A DNA stretch of 28,840 bases from the NCBI GenBank assembly GCA_017414585.1, contig JAFQLN010000105.1, positions 1-28,840 of the forward strand. The letters run 5' to 3'. This document shows positions 15,713 through 22,629 of this stretch, piece by piece. This DNA is from Clostridia bacterium (lineage in GTDB: Bacteria > Bacillota_A > Clostridia > Oscillospirales > CAG-272). Position 1 is the first letter of the stretch, and every line of letters starts with the position of its first letter. Below the pieces are notes generated by a model. The model worked only from the letters and a program-made list of their open reading frames with translations. It was not told where the DNA came from and did no database searches. A program made the position numbers and the translations under genes.

Positions 15713-16366
15713 CTAATCAGTCAGCACCCCGTTTTTCAGCCGCAGAACCGTGTCCGCGTACCCGGAGAGCTCCTCATTGTGCGATACCATGACCACGCTT
15801 GCGGGCTGGGAGCGGATCAGCGTCATGATTTCCGCCGTTGTCTCTCCGTCGAGATTGCCGGTCGGCTCGTCTGCGAGAAGCAGGGTCGGGCGGAGAATCA
15901 TCGCACGCGCAATGGCTGCACGCTGCTGCTCGCCACCGGAAAGGGAAGATGGTCTGTGGTGCATCCGTTCGAGAAGTCCGACGGAGGCGAGTGCTTCTTC
16001 TGTGCGCTGACGCCGTTCGGCTTTCGGAACACCGCGGTAGCCGAGAACCAGTTCCACGTTTTCAAATGCAGTCATCGTCGGGATCAGGTTGTACGACTGA
16101 AAGATAAAACCGATTTTCTCCCCGCGCAGTGCCGTGCGTTCCCGTGCAGACATCGTGCCGACGTTTTTTCCGTCCAGCAGATATTCCCCCGATGAGGGCG
16201 TGTCGAGCAGTCCGAGAATGTTGAGAAGGGTGCTTTTTCCGCTTCCCGACGCGCCGTAGAGCATGACGAACTCCCCGTCTTCCATCGACAGGCTGATGTC
16301 GCGCAGAACATCGAGCCGTCCGCTGCGGGTGCGGAAGGATTTGGAAAGATGATTCAGATGCAGCAT
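15713..16366 (-). CDS. ABC transporter ATPase of the MacB/LolD/FtsE type
   Basis: A 217-aa ATP-binding subunit. Walker A is G-A-S-G-S-G-K-S-T (38-46), Q-loop Q90, signature L-S-G-G-E-Q-Q-R (142-149), Walker B L-L-L-A-D166-E167-P, and the H-loop is in V-M-V-S-H. This class energises FtsX-like permeases that move peptides, lipoproteins or antibiotics, or transmit force across the membrane. The frame is open further upstream, but the Met at 16366 has AAAGGA at 7-nt spacing. An alternative Met at 16372 overlaps the permease stop and is too close to that site. It is the last gene of a five-gene minus-strand unit and the only ATPase in it, so it probably serves all four membrane proteins. Confidence 0.93.
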   Translation of the reverse strand: MLHLNHLSKSFRTRSGRLDVLRDISLSMEDGEFVMLYGASGSGKSTLLNILGLLDTPSSGEYLLDGKNVGTMSARERTALRGEKIGFIFQSYNLIPTMTAFENVELVLGYRGVPKAERRQRTEEALASVGLLERMHHRPSSLSGGEQQRAAIARAMILRPTLLLADEPTGNLDGETTAEIMTLIRSQPASVVMVSHNEELSGYADTVLRLKNGVLTD

Positions 16367-16368
16367 GG

Positions 16369-16989
16369 TCATTTCCTTTCTGAAAGCAGTGAGATCGGAT
16401 CGGATTGAGCGGTTTTTACGGTGAGAATGCCGAGCGGGAGAAGAAGGAGGACAGCGGCAGACAGTATGAGAAGCGCCGTCTGGGTCCCGCCCGAGAGAAA
16501 TGCCAGAATTTCCTTTGGCAGAAGCTCCGACTGTACCTGTGTGCGCAGCCGGAAGACGGCGAACGCCTTTCCGAGAATACATCCCGGAAGCAGGGTCAGC
16601 GCGGACAGGACAGCCAGTTCGGTCAGCATCCCGCCGAGAACAGTGGATTTCGATACCCCGAGCGCACAGAGAATACCCGTGTCCCCGATCCGTTCGTTCA
16701 CGGCAAGGGAGGAGACATAAAACAGCGCGGCGGCGGACACAAGCAGGATGCCCGCTTCGGCAAGGGATGCGCGGGAGTCAAGGGCGAGAAGATTTGTCCG
16801 CTGGGCTGACAGAACGGCATCGAGTGCATCGGGCAGAGGATGATTGGCAAGATACTGCTTCGCGGCGGCAGCAAGGGTGAGCATCGCACCGGACAGAAGC
16901 GCGCAGAAAAACAGCAGGATGCCGAGCGGCAGATACCGTCTGCGGTGCCGGACGAGATTTTTCAAAGATTCGGTGAGAAGAAAAGCCAT
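16369..16989 (-). CDS. FtsX-like permease, short-loop form
   Basis: A 206-aa membrane protein with the N-terminal T-E-S-L-K-N-L-V-R-H-R-R-R-Y segment shared with two other permeases in the operon. TM1 (~19-40) is followed by an external loop of only ~40 residues, then three helices. The conserved cytoplasmic turn E-R-I-G-D-T-G-I-L-C-A-L-G lies between TM2 and TM3, the typical FtsX/MacB coupling region. The large extracytoplasmic domain found in most FtsX-like permeases is absent. An AAGGAG site precedes the start. The stop overlaps the ATPase region (ATGA at 16372-16369), which supports tight coupling. Confidence 0.85.
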   Translation of the reverse strand: MAFLLTESLKNLVRHRRRYLPLGILLFFCALLSGAMLTLAAAAKQYLANHPLPDALDAVLSAQRTNLLALDSRASLAEAGILLVSAAALFYVSSLAVNERIGDTGILCALGVSKSTVLGGMLTELAVLSALTLLPGCILGKAFAVFRLRTQVQSELLPKEILAFLSGGTQTALLILSAAVLLLLPLGILTVKTAQSDPISLLSERK

Positions 16990-17019
16990 AACAGCTCCTT
17001 TCTGAGAGAAACCGGATAT

Positions 17020-18534
17020 TCACACGCGCCGCAGCAGTCCGAACGGTGTTTTGGCACGCAGCCGGACAGCGGAAAGCGCAAAGGCAAGCAGGAACGAGAA
17101 AAGGGGAACGACTAAAAGAAATAGGGGATACGACACCGGAAGCCGGTAAGAAAGTTTCTCTGCCGCCAGATACATATAGTTTGCTTCGGAGATGCGGAAG
17201 GCAGGAACAGCTCCGGCAGCGGCGAGAATCGTGCAGAGGAGCGAAAGCATGGTATGTTCAGCGGCGTAGGTCAGGTGAATGCTGACTGCCGGGATGCCGA
17301 GCGAGCAGAGAATCCCCGTTTCCTGTGTCCGTTCACGGAGCGAGAGAAGGACGGTCAGAAAGAGAAGTCCCGCCGCAATCAGAACCGCAGGCAGGAGAAT
17401 TTCAGCGGTGTTTCCGACAATGACCAGCGGATGCTCCGTGCGTTTTTCAAGGGTGTGCGAAAAGTTGTAAGCGGTGAATTCGTGCGCATATTCTGCCGGC
17501 AGAACGGAGCGGATGTGCTCGATCCACGCCTGTTCATACCCTTCTTCCAACGTGCAGGAGAAGGCAAACTGATTGAAGTGATGGCTGTCGTCGAGGGCAT
17601 ATGCGGTGTCAAATGTCGTGAAAACTGTCCCGAAAAGGGTGTTGTACTGCTTGATCGTGTTCGGGTATTGTTCTTTCAGAAGCAGTCTTTCGTGAGGCGG
17701 TTCCCATATCCGGTCAAAAGGCGTGCCTTTCGGGTAGAACAGGTCGCACAGTTCAAAATCCATCTCAGTCAGCTCTGCGGGATGATGCGGACTGATCCGT
17801 ACGCAGTCGGAAAAGTCAAGTGCGGTCAGCCCCGTGATTGTCAGCACGGTCCGTACACTTCCGTCCGCATCGTACAGTTCGATTTTGTCTCCGATCTCTT
17901 TTCCAAACAGCGATGCCGCATAAGCAGTCACGGCGCATTCACCGTCCGCTTCGGGATATCTGCCTTTTTGAAGACGGTACGACCATACGCCGCGTCCGTT
18001 TTCTTCCGAGACAGCCCGTGCAAATTCCTCCCGGCTGCCGCCCACAATCGTGCATCCGATCACGATACCGTCGTAGGTTTCGCCGAATTCGGACTGCACA
18101 AATCCCGCAAGTCCTGCCGGAACGGTTTCAGCCATCCGGTAGGTGCGCACCATGTATGAAAGCGCCGCATCATGCACATACGGCACAGCGATGATTTCTT
18201 CGTACATCTCCGGCGTCATCGGATAAGGATGGTTGTACGCTGCCATTGCTTCGGCATCAAAGGTGTACGTGCGTTTTCCGGTTCCGTCCTCGTAATACGG
18301 CTCTTCGGCGTGATTATTGCGGTTTCCTTCATACTGCAGATCGTCGCGGAAGGCGATCCGGTATCGGTTTTCGTATGTATTGCGCAAGGCTTCGATTTCG
18401 TGCGCGTAGTGCTCCCGGATGAACAGCTGGCAGACGATGACCGACAGCACTGCCGTGAGCAGAAGCGCGGATGCGATCGTACGCCTGCGGTGCCGGATGA
18501 GGTTTTTTACGGATTCTGTCAGAATGTAGAGCAT
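17020..18534 (-). CDS. FtsX-like permease, long-loop form (504 aa)
   Basis: A 504-aa permease. It starts L-T-E-S-V-K-N-L-I-R-H-R-R-R, then TM1 (~20-41) and a soluble extracytoplasmic region of roughly 320 residues. Three C-terminal helices follow, with the coupling turn E-R-T-Q-E-T-G-I-L-C-S-L-G between the second and third. The topology is that of FtsX/MacB-like permeases (PF02687). The N-terminal segment and the loop features (a D-D-L-Q-Y-E-G-N motif after TM1) resemble those of the 469-aa permease upstream (D-D-L-Q-Y-Q-G-K), so the two are probably paralogues by duplication. Its ATG shares one base with the previous stop (TAATG at 18536-18532). The ligand or substrate of the external domain is unknown. 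Confidence 0.9.
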   Translation of the reverse strand: MLYILTESVKNLIRHRRRTIASALLLTAVLSVIVCQLFIREHYAHEIEALRNTYENRYRIAFRDDLQYEGNRNNHAEEPYYEDGTGKRTYTFDAEAMAAYNHPYPMTPEMYEEIIAVPYVHDAALSYMVRTYRMAETVPAGLAGFVQSEFGETYDGIVIGCTIVGGSREEFARAVSEENGRGVWSYRLQKGRYPEADGECAVTAYAASLFGKEIGDKIELYDADGSVRTVLTITGLTALDFSDCVRISPHHPAELTEMDFELCDLFYPKGTPFDRIWEPPHERLLLKEQYPNTIKQYNTLFGTVFTTFDTAYALDDSHHFNQFAFSCTLEEGYEQAWIEHIRSVLPAEYAHEFTAYNFSHTLEKRTEHPLVIVGNTAEILLPAVLIAAGLLFLTVLLSLRERTQETGILCSLGIPAVSIHLTYAAEHTMLSLLCTILAAAGAVPAFRISEANYMYLAAEKLSYRLPVSYPLFLLVVPLFSFLLAFALSAVRLRAKTPFGLLRRV

Positions 18535-19211
18535 TATTTCCCTCCTGTATCTTCTTCATTGCGGAGACGGCGCGGCGAAAGGCGGTTCAGCTCCCGGTAA
18601 GTCTGCAGGGTTCTCAAGAGGAGCAGAACGGAGAGCAGAGCATAGCCGGTCAAAACAAAAGCAGGATTGGGCGGACACCACTGCATGAACGGCGGCAGCA
18701 GCATATGACGGAACAGATACGCAGAACCGCTTCCGAGAAGGATACCGGCCGTGTATACCGCGTGCACGAACAGGAGCATTTCCGCGCATAATGACAGAGC
18801 CGTTGTCCGTGCGCTGATTCCGAGTGAGAGGAAGACTGCCGTTTCCGGTCTGCGCAGATATGTGTTGAAGCGGAAAAACCACGCGGCGAGCATAACGGAC
18901 AGAAACGCGGTCAGTACGGCGATTTTTCGATAGGTATCCCCGATTTTTTCCGCTGTCTGCACATCCTGTCCGGAAACGGACGGCAGGGAAGGGTCAGGAA
19001 CATCCTCGTCGGCAAGATAATAACCGTCGGATGCGTAAACGGGCAGACAGGTATCCGGAATCCGGTCGGCGGATGCTGTGATGCACAGACAGAATGCGGC
19101 GGCGGCTGTGCACAGAAGAAGGGGGAGGGCAAAGAGCAGATACCGCACGCGATATCTCCGCAGACTGCGTATGCAAACGCCTGCCGCAAAACAGAACCGG
19201 TCTTTGTGCAT
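18534..19211 (-). CDS. Small FtsX-like membrane protein
   Basis: A 225-aa protein with TM1 (~24-46), a short external loop of about 60 residues, and three further helices. Between TM2 and TM3, R-R-P-E-T-A-V-F-L-S-L-G-I-S resembles the FtsX coupling turn (E-T-G-I-L-x-x-L-G). I therefore read it as a reduced permease subunit, though it lacks the K-N-L-I-R-H-R-R-R start of its neighbours and has S-L-R-R-Y-R-V-R-Y instead. The start at 19211 is preferred because AAGGAGG lies 6-7 nt upstream; the Met at 19217 would abut that site and overlaps the stop of the preceding gene. Family assignment is moderate. Confidence 0.78.
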   Translation of the reverse strand: MHKDRFCFAAGVCIRSLRRYRVRYLLFALPLLLCTAAAAFCLCITASADRIPDTCLPVYASDGYYLADEDVPDPSLPSVSGQDVQTAEKIGDTYRKIAVLTAFLSVMLAAWFFRFNTYLRRPETAVFLSLGISARTTALSLCAEMLLFVHAVYTAGILLGSGSAYLFRHMLLPPFMQWCPPNPAFVLTGYALLSVLLLLRTLQTYRELNRLSPRRLRNEEDTGGK

Positions 19212-19213
19212 GG

Positions 19214-20620
19214 TCATCCTCCTTTTCTTCCGTTCCGCAGAGCAAAGCAGAAGCTGTACAGCACACCTGTACTGATCTCAAGAGCTGCGAGGAAAACAAG
19301 GATCATAAAAAGTCCGCTGTGGGAGAGGGAAAAACGGAATTTTTCAATAAAGAAACCGACGCCGATTGTACGCCAGAATCCGTCGAGCAGAGCGGAGAAT
19401 CCGAGAGACACAGCGGCAAGCAAGGTGAAAAGCACGGCAGTTTCCGTCATGAAGGTACCGAGAACAGCGGTTTTGTGAATCCCCAGCGCGTACAGAATCC
19501 ACGTTTCCCGTGTGCGCTCGTAAAACAGGAGCACGCATGAAGAAAGAACGGTTATGAACGCAAGCACACCTGTAACTGCCATGATTTTTCCGGCAAGTGC
19601 TTCTTCATAGAATTCTTCGTGACTGGTGAGTGCATGGGCAAGCGGATAGAACGCGAGATAATCTTCGTGTCCAAGTCGGGATGCGGCAAGTTTAAAAGTC
19701 TGATAATCCTCCGGGGCGGTCAGCTGATAAAAGGCGATATAGTTGTTGAATGTGTGCGCCGCTGCAAAACGCGGGTCGGACGCATCACCGTATGCTGTGT
19801 ATGCCGTGTCAAAATCGGTGAAAACTGTGTAGTATACCGATGTTTTTGTGCGCCTGTACGGCATACTGCCAAGTTCATAGTTCAGCTCCCCTGCTTCATT
19901 TTTACCGATTTTTCTGTAAATTCCCGTATTGCCGTCACTGATATACACCGTGACAAGTCCCGTGACACGAAGCGTGCGGAGCACATTTCCCGCGTCATCG
20001 TACAGTGTGATTGAATCCCCGACCGCAATGCCGTTCAGATGAGCAAAATCTTTGTACAGCGTGCATTCTCCCTGTCCGGCTGCCGCTTCCCGCCCTTCTT
20101 CCACGGCGAGATGCAGTGTCGGCTGGGCGTGTGCGGTCATTTCATCGTCATACAGGGGAAGAATGTCCATAGGACCGCCGTACAGGACAAGCTGACGACG
20201 CTTTGCCTCCGTGCCGCCGAAACCCTTCATTTTCGCATAGGTTTTCACGCCGTAGACCAGCTCTGTTTTCTCCACACCCTCGAGACGGGAGAATTTTTCA
20301 AAGAAATGCCGGTCGGCTGTCAGATCGAAATCATACAGATCCATGGAGCCGTCATGGTTGAAATTGTCTTCGGGAATCACAAAATGCACATCATCTTCGG
20401 ACAACCCGCGCTTTCCCTGATACTGCAGATCGTCCCGGAAACGCAGTTCGGCACGTCCGAGGCATTCGTTTTCCCAGAATGCATTGTATGCGCGGATCTC
20501 TGCACGGTAAAAGGCGGCATAGAAAAAGAATGTGAGAAAAAAGAGAAGGACAGCGCCCGTGACGAGATATCGCCTGCGGTGCCGGATGAGGTTTTTCAGT
20601 GCGTTCGTGAACGGATACAT
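19214..20620 (-). CDS. FtsX-like permease, long-loop form (468 aa)
   Basis: First gene of the ABC operon. It has N-A-L-K-N-L-I-R-H-R-R-R-Y at the N-terminus, TM1 (~18-38), an external region of about 290 residues, then three helices, with E-R-T-R-E-T-W-I-L-Y-A-L-G as the coupling turn. The external region begins with D-D-L-Q-Y-Q-G-K, matching the 504-aa paralogue. Two consecutive ATGs occur at 20623 and 20620; the second is better placed relative to AGGAGG, so I start there. It is transcribed from the strong promoter at 20650-20678, divergent from the sigma-factor gene. The stop overlaps the next gene's start region (ATGA). The substrate is not known. Confidence 0.9.
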   Translation of the reverse strand: MYPFTNALKNLIRHRRRYLVTGAVLLFFLTFFFYAAFYRAEIRAYNAFWENECLGRAELRFRDDLQYQGKRGLSEDDVHFVIPEDNFNHDGSMDLYDFDLTADRHFFEKFSRLEGVEKTELVYGVKTYAKMKGFGGTEAKRRQLVLYGGPMDILPLYDDEMTAHAQPTLHLAVEEGREAAAGQGECTLYKDFAHLNGIAVGDSITLYDDAGNVLRTLRVTGLVTVYISDGNTGIYRKIGKNEAGELNYELGSMPYRRTKTSVYYTVFTDFDTAYTAYGDASDPRFAAAHTFNNYIAFYQLTAPEDYQTFKLAASRLGHEDYLAFYPLAHALTSHEEFYEEALAGKIMAVTGVLAFITVLSSCVLLFYERTRETWILYALGIHKTAVLGTFMTETAVLFTLLAAVSLGFSALLDGFWRTIGVGFFIEKFRFSLSHSGLFMILVFLAALEISTGVLYSFCFALRNGRKGG

Positions 20621-20649
20621 CATGCCCTCCTTTTGTCAAATGTGTATTC

Positions 20650-20678
20650 ATTATACCATATATATCTAAATACGTCAA
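20650..20678 (-). promoter_or_regulatory. Strong promoter of the ABC permease operon
   Basis: On the minus strand TTGACG (20678-20673), a 17-bp A/T-rich spacer and TATAAT (20655-20650), close to the vegetative consensus. It lies 30 nt upstream of the permease start and divergent from the ECF-type promoter at 20716. Confidence 0.88.
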
Positions 20679-20715
20679 GTGTAAACTGCGCCCGCGCAAA
20701 AAAATCAGCAGTTTC

Positions 20716-20742
20716 TGTAACTTTTTCACAGTCCTGTGCGTC
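20716..20742 (+). promoter_or_regulatory. ECF-sigma-type promoter upstream of the sigma-factor gene
   Basis: TGTAAC (20716-20721), a 17-bp spacer and CGTC (20739-20742, followed by TATA) match the TGWAAC-N16/17-CGTC promoter class used by SigV/SigM/SigX-like ECF factors. It lies directly upstream of the ECF gene at 20776, so positive autoregulation is likely. No vegetative promoter for this gene is evident in the same stretch. Confidence 0.8.
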
Positions 20743-20775
20743 TATAGGACATAAGAACGGGGAAAGGAGCAGGAC

Positions 20776-21273
20776 ATGGCAGACGCGAGAGAAGAATTTT
20801 CCGCATACATACGAAAATACGAAAAAAGTATGTATGCCGCCGCATACGGCATTCTGAAAAATGACCGGGATATCGCCGATGTGGTGCAGGATGCGATTCT
20901 GAAAGCGTATACGCATCTCGACACGCTGGAAAATCCCGATAAATTCCGTCCGTGGATCATGAAAATCGTGCACAATACGGCGATTGCGTACATCCGGAAA
21001 CGGCATGACGAAATCGACATCGACACACAGGCGGAAATTCTGCCGGACAGCGATGCGCCGGTGGACAGTGAAACGAAAATCACGGTGTGGAATGCGGTCG
21101 GGATGCTGAAGGAAGCGCACCGAACCGTCATCATCCTGTTCTATTACGAGGGATGCAGTGTCCGAGAGATTGCCGCGATCACTTCCAGCGCGGAGACAAC
21201 GGTGCGGGTACGGCTTCTGCGTGCGAGAAAAGAACTTGCTTCCATTCTCAAAAAGGAGGATTTTGAGCGATGA
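20776..21273 (+). CDS. ECF RNA polymerase sigma factor (SigV-like)
   Basis: A 165-aa sigma factor made only of sigma-2 and sigma-4, as in the extracytoplasmic-function group. The sigma-2 region (~15-75) includes D-I-A-D-V-V-Q-D-A-I-L-K-A-Y and F-R-P-W-I-M-K-I-V-H-N-T-A. The sigma-4 helix-turn-helix (~115-155) includes Y-Y-E-G-C-S-V-R-E-I-A and T-T-V-R-V-R-L-L-R-A-R-K. A good AAAGGAG ribosome site precedes the ATG. The stop overlaps the anti-sigma start (ATGA at 21270-21273). The RsiV-like partner suggests the SigV/CsfV subgroup, which in Bacillus and Clostridioides responds to lysozyme. Confidence in ECF is high and in the SigV-type role moderate. Confidence 0.93.
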   Translation: MADAREEFSAYIRKYEKSMYAAAYGILKNDRDIADVVQDAILKAYTHLDTLENPDKFRPWIMKIVHNTAIAYIRKRHDEIDIDTQAEILPDSDAPVDSETKITVWNAVGMLKEAHRTVIILFYYEGCSVREIAAITSSAETTVRVRLLRARKELASILKKEDFER

Positions 21274-22274
21274 AGGAAATAGATGGTATGATCCGTGAAG
21301 CTGTACGGAAAGAATCGTTTTGTGTACCCGAATCGGTGCATCAGCGGGTGGAGGAGACACTGGCATCTCTGCCGGAAAGGAATATTCGGAAAAAAATGTC
21401 CCGTATCCGTTTGCGCCGGACACAGGGACTCTGCGCTGCCTGTTTTGTTTTGCTTTTCCTTTTTGTTCTGCCGAATGTCAGTGCCGTCTATGCCGCGGCG
21501 GCTGCAAAAATTCCCGTCATCGGACAGCTCGTGCGGGTATTTACCGTGCGCAGTTATGCGGATAACGGAGAGACATACGAACTGTCGGCGGATATTCCGG
21601 CGGTGGAGGATGAAAAAAACACCGATGCGGCAGAGGCGCTCAATGCCGATATAGAAACTTTGACACAGAAAGCGATCGATGCGTTTTACGCCGAACTGGG
21701 AGAGGGCTTTGCCTCTCTCTGCATCGACTATGAAACCGTGACGGATACACCGGCGTGGTTCACGCTTCGGATTACAGCAGAAGAAACGGCGGCGAGCGGA
21801 TATGCCTGTGCGAAATATTACCACATCGACCGTGAAGCCGGAAATCTGGTCACCTTTGGCGATCTGTTTGATTCCGAGGGCATGGCGGCTGTTGCCGAAG
21901 TCATTCTCGGGAAAATGAAGGAAGAAATGGCGGCGGACAGCGAAATGATTTACTGGGTCGGGGAGATCACGGTGGATAAAGAAATGCTTCTGAAAGCAGA
22001 TGAACGGGCGGATCCGGGGATTCTCATCGGGACGGAGGACAGCGTGCAGAAGCATCCTTCCGGAAAGGGGGAAACAGTGAGCATTGTGCTTCCGTCAGAG
22101 AAAATCCCGTGTGTCCGTCCCGATCAGAATTTTTATTTCCGGGAGGACGGAGCGATGGTCGTGGTTTACGGCGAATATACGGTTGCGCCCGGTTTTATGG
22201 GATGCCCCGAAATCGTGCTCACGCAGGAAGAGTATGCGCCCTACCTCCGCAATGAGGCGGAGCGAGCGGGATGA
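21270..22274 (+). CDS. RsiV-like membrane anti-sigma factor (DUF3298 type)
   Basis: A 334-aa single-pass protein. The cytoplasmic N-terminus (~1-50, with E-S-V-H-Q-R-V-E-E-T) would hold the sigma factor; TM ~53-75 follows; the rest is extracytoplasmic. The external part contains Y-Y-H-I-D-R-E-A-G-N-L-V-T-F-G-D-L-F and, near the end, N-F-Y-F-R-E-D-G-A-M-V-V-V-Y-G-E-Y-T-V-A-P. These are typical of the DUF3298/RsiV C-terminal domain that in B. subtilis RsiV binds lysozyme and triggers regulated proteolysis. The overlap with the ECF gene and its own lack of a promoter make a sigma/anti-sigma pair. No active terminator is clear after it. Confidence 0.87.
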   Translation: MKEIDGMIREAVRKESFCVPESVHQRVEETLASLPERNIRKKMSRIRLRRTQGLCAACFVLLFLFVLPNVSAVYAAAAAKIPVIGQLVRVFTVRSYADNGETYELSADIPAVEDEKNTDAAEALNADIETLTQKAIDAFYAELGEGFASLCIDYETVTDTPAWFTLRITAEETAASGYACAKYYHIDREAGNLVTFGDLFDSEGMAAVAEVILGKMKEEMAADSEMIYWVGEITVDKEMLLKADERADPGILIGTEDSVQKHPSGKGETVSIVLPSEKIPCVRPDQNFYFREDGAMVVVYGEYTVAPGFMGCPEIVLTQEEYAPYLRNEAERAG

Positions 22275-22297
22275 GCGGGACAATTTTTTCCTCCGAC

Positions 22298-22332
22298 TGC
22301 GGAAAACATTTCCCGCATATATTGACTTGCGG
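22298..22332. promoter_or_regulatory. Phased inverted pentamers around the scfA promoter (possible operator)
   Basis: TGCGG (22298-22302), CCGCA (22313-22317) and TGCGG (22328-22332) alternate in orientation with an exact 15-bp step. The first two form an imperfect 20-bp palindrome; the second pair brackets the -35 box at 22322. This could be a regulator site. Support is from symmetry and location only. Confidence 0.35.
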
Positions 22333-22350
22333 AGGAAAAAATGCTATAAT
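22322..22350 (+). promoter_or_regulatory. Strong promoter of the SCIFF peptide gene
   Basis: TTGACT (22322-22327), a 17-bp spacer and TATAAT (22345-22350), with TGC before the -10, so nearly consensus plus extended -10. It is 32 nt upstream of the peptide ATG, which also has GGAGG at 8-nt spacing. High expression of the peptide is expected. Confidence 0.9.
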
Positions 22351-22381
22351 TGGATCGATATTTAAAGTGGAGGTGTATGTT

Positions 22382-22528
22382 ATGAAACACATCAAGACCA
22401 TCAAGACCCGTAATCTCTGCGCAAGCCAGAAGAACGGCGGCTGCGGCGAATGCCAGACTTCCTGCCAGTCTGCCTGCAAGACCAGCTGCGGCATTGCTAA
22501 CCAGAAGTGCGAAAGCACCAAGAAGTAA
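22382..22528 (+). CDS. scfA: SCIFF-type ranthipeptide precursor
   Basis: A 48-aa peptide starting M-K-H-I-K-T-I-K-T, the conserved SCIFF (six cysteines in forty-five residues) leader. The core contains C21, C24, C28, C32, C36 and C43 in the family arrangement (C-G-E-C-Q-T-S-C-Q-S-A-C-K-T-S-C), plus an additional C13. The adjacent radical SAM/SPASM enzyme installs thioether links in such peptides. Residue 37 is Gly, where I recall the acceptor Thr of the C. thermocellum peptide. The frame is open upstream to 22271, but GGAGG at 22369-22373 and the conserved leader fix the start at 22382. The peptide's biological role in Clostridia is not settled; quorum-type signalling has been proposed for some. 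Confidence 0.96.
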   Translation: MKHIKTIKTRNLCASQKNGGCGECQTSCQSACKTSCGIANQKCESTKK

Positions 22529-22567
22529 TTTTGCACGGCTGAACGGCTGTAAAAATGCAAAACAAGG

Positions 22568-22597
22568 AAATGCTGCCATCACCGGCGGCATTTTTTA
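22568..22597 (+). terminator. Terminator/attenuator between scfA and scfB
   Basis: AAATGCTGCC (22568-22577) pairs with GGCGGCATTT (22584-22593), ten pairs with one T-G wobble, and ends in TTTTTT. It lies between the peptide and maturase genes, with no obvious new promoter after it. Partial read-through would therefore set a high peptide-to-enzyme ratio. Confidence 0.82.
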
Positions 22598-22629
22598 TCG
22601 TATGGAATTTTATTTGAAGGAGAATGGAT

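Noticed and set aside
16370..16582. A 72-codon N-terminal extension of the ABC ATPase
   Set aside because: It overlaps the upstream permease in another frame, is unlike ABC ATPases, and a good ribosome site supports the Met at 16366.
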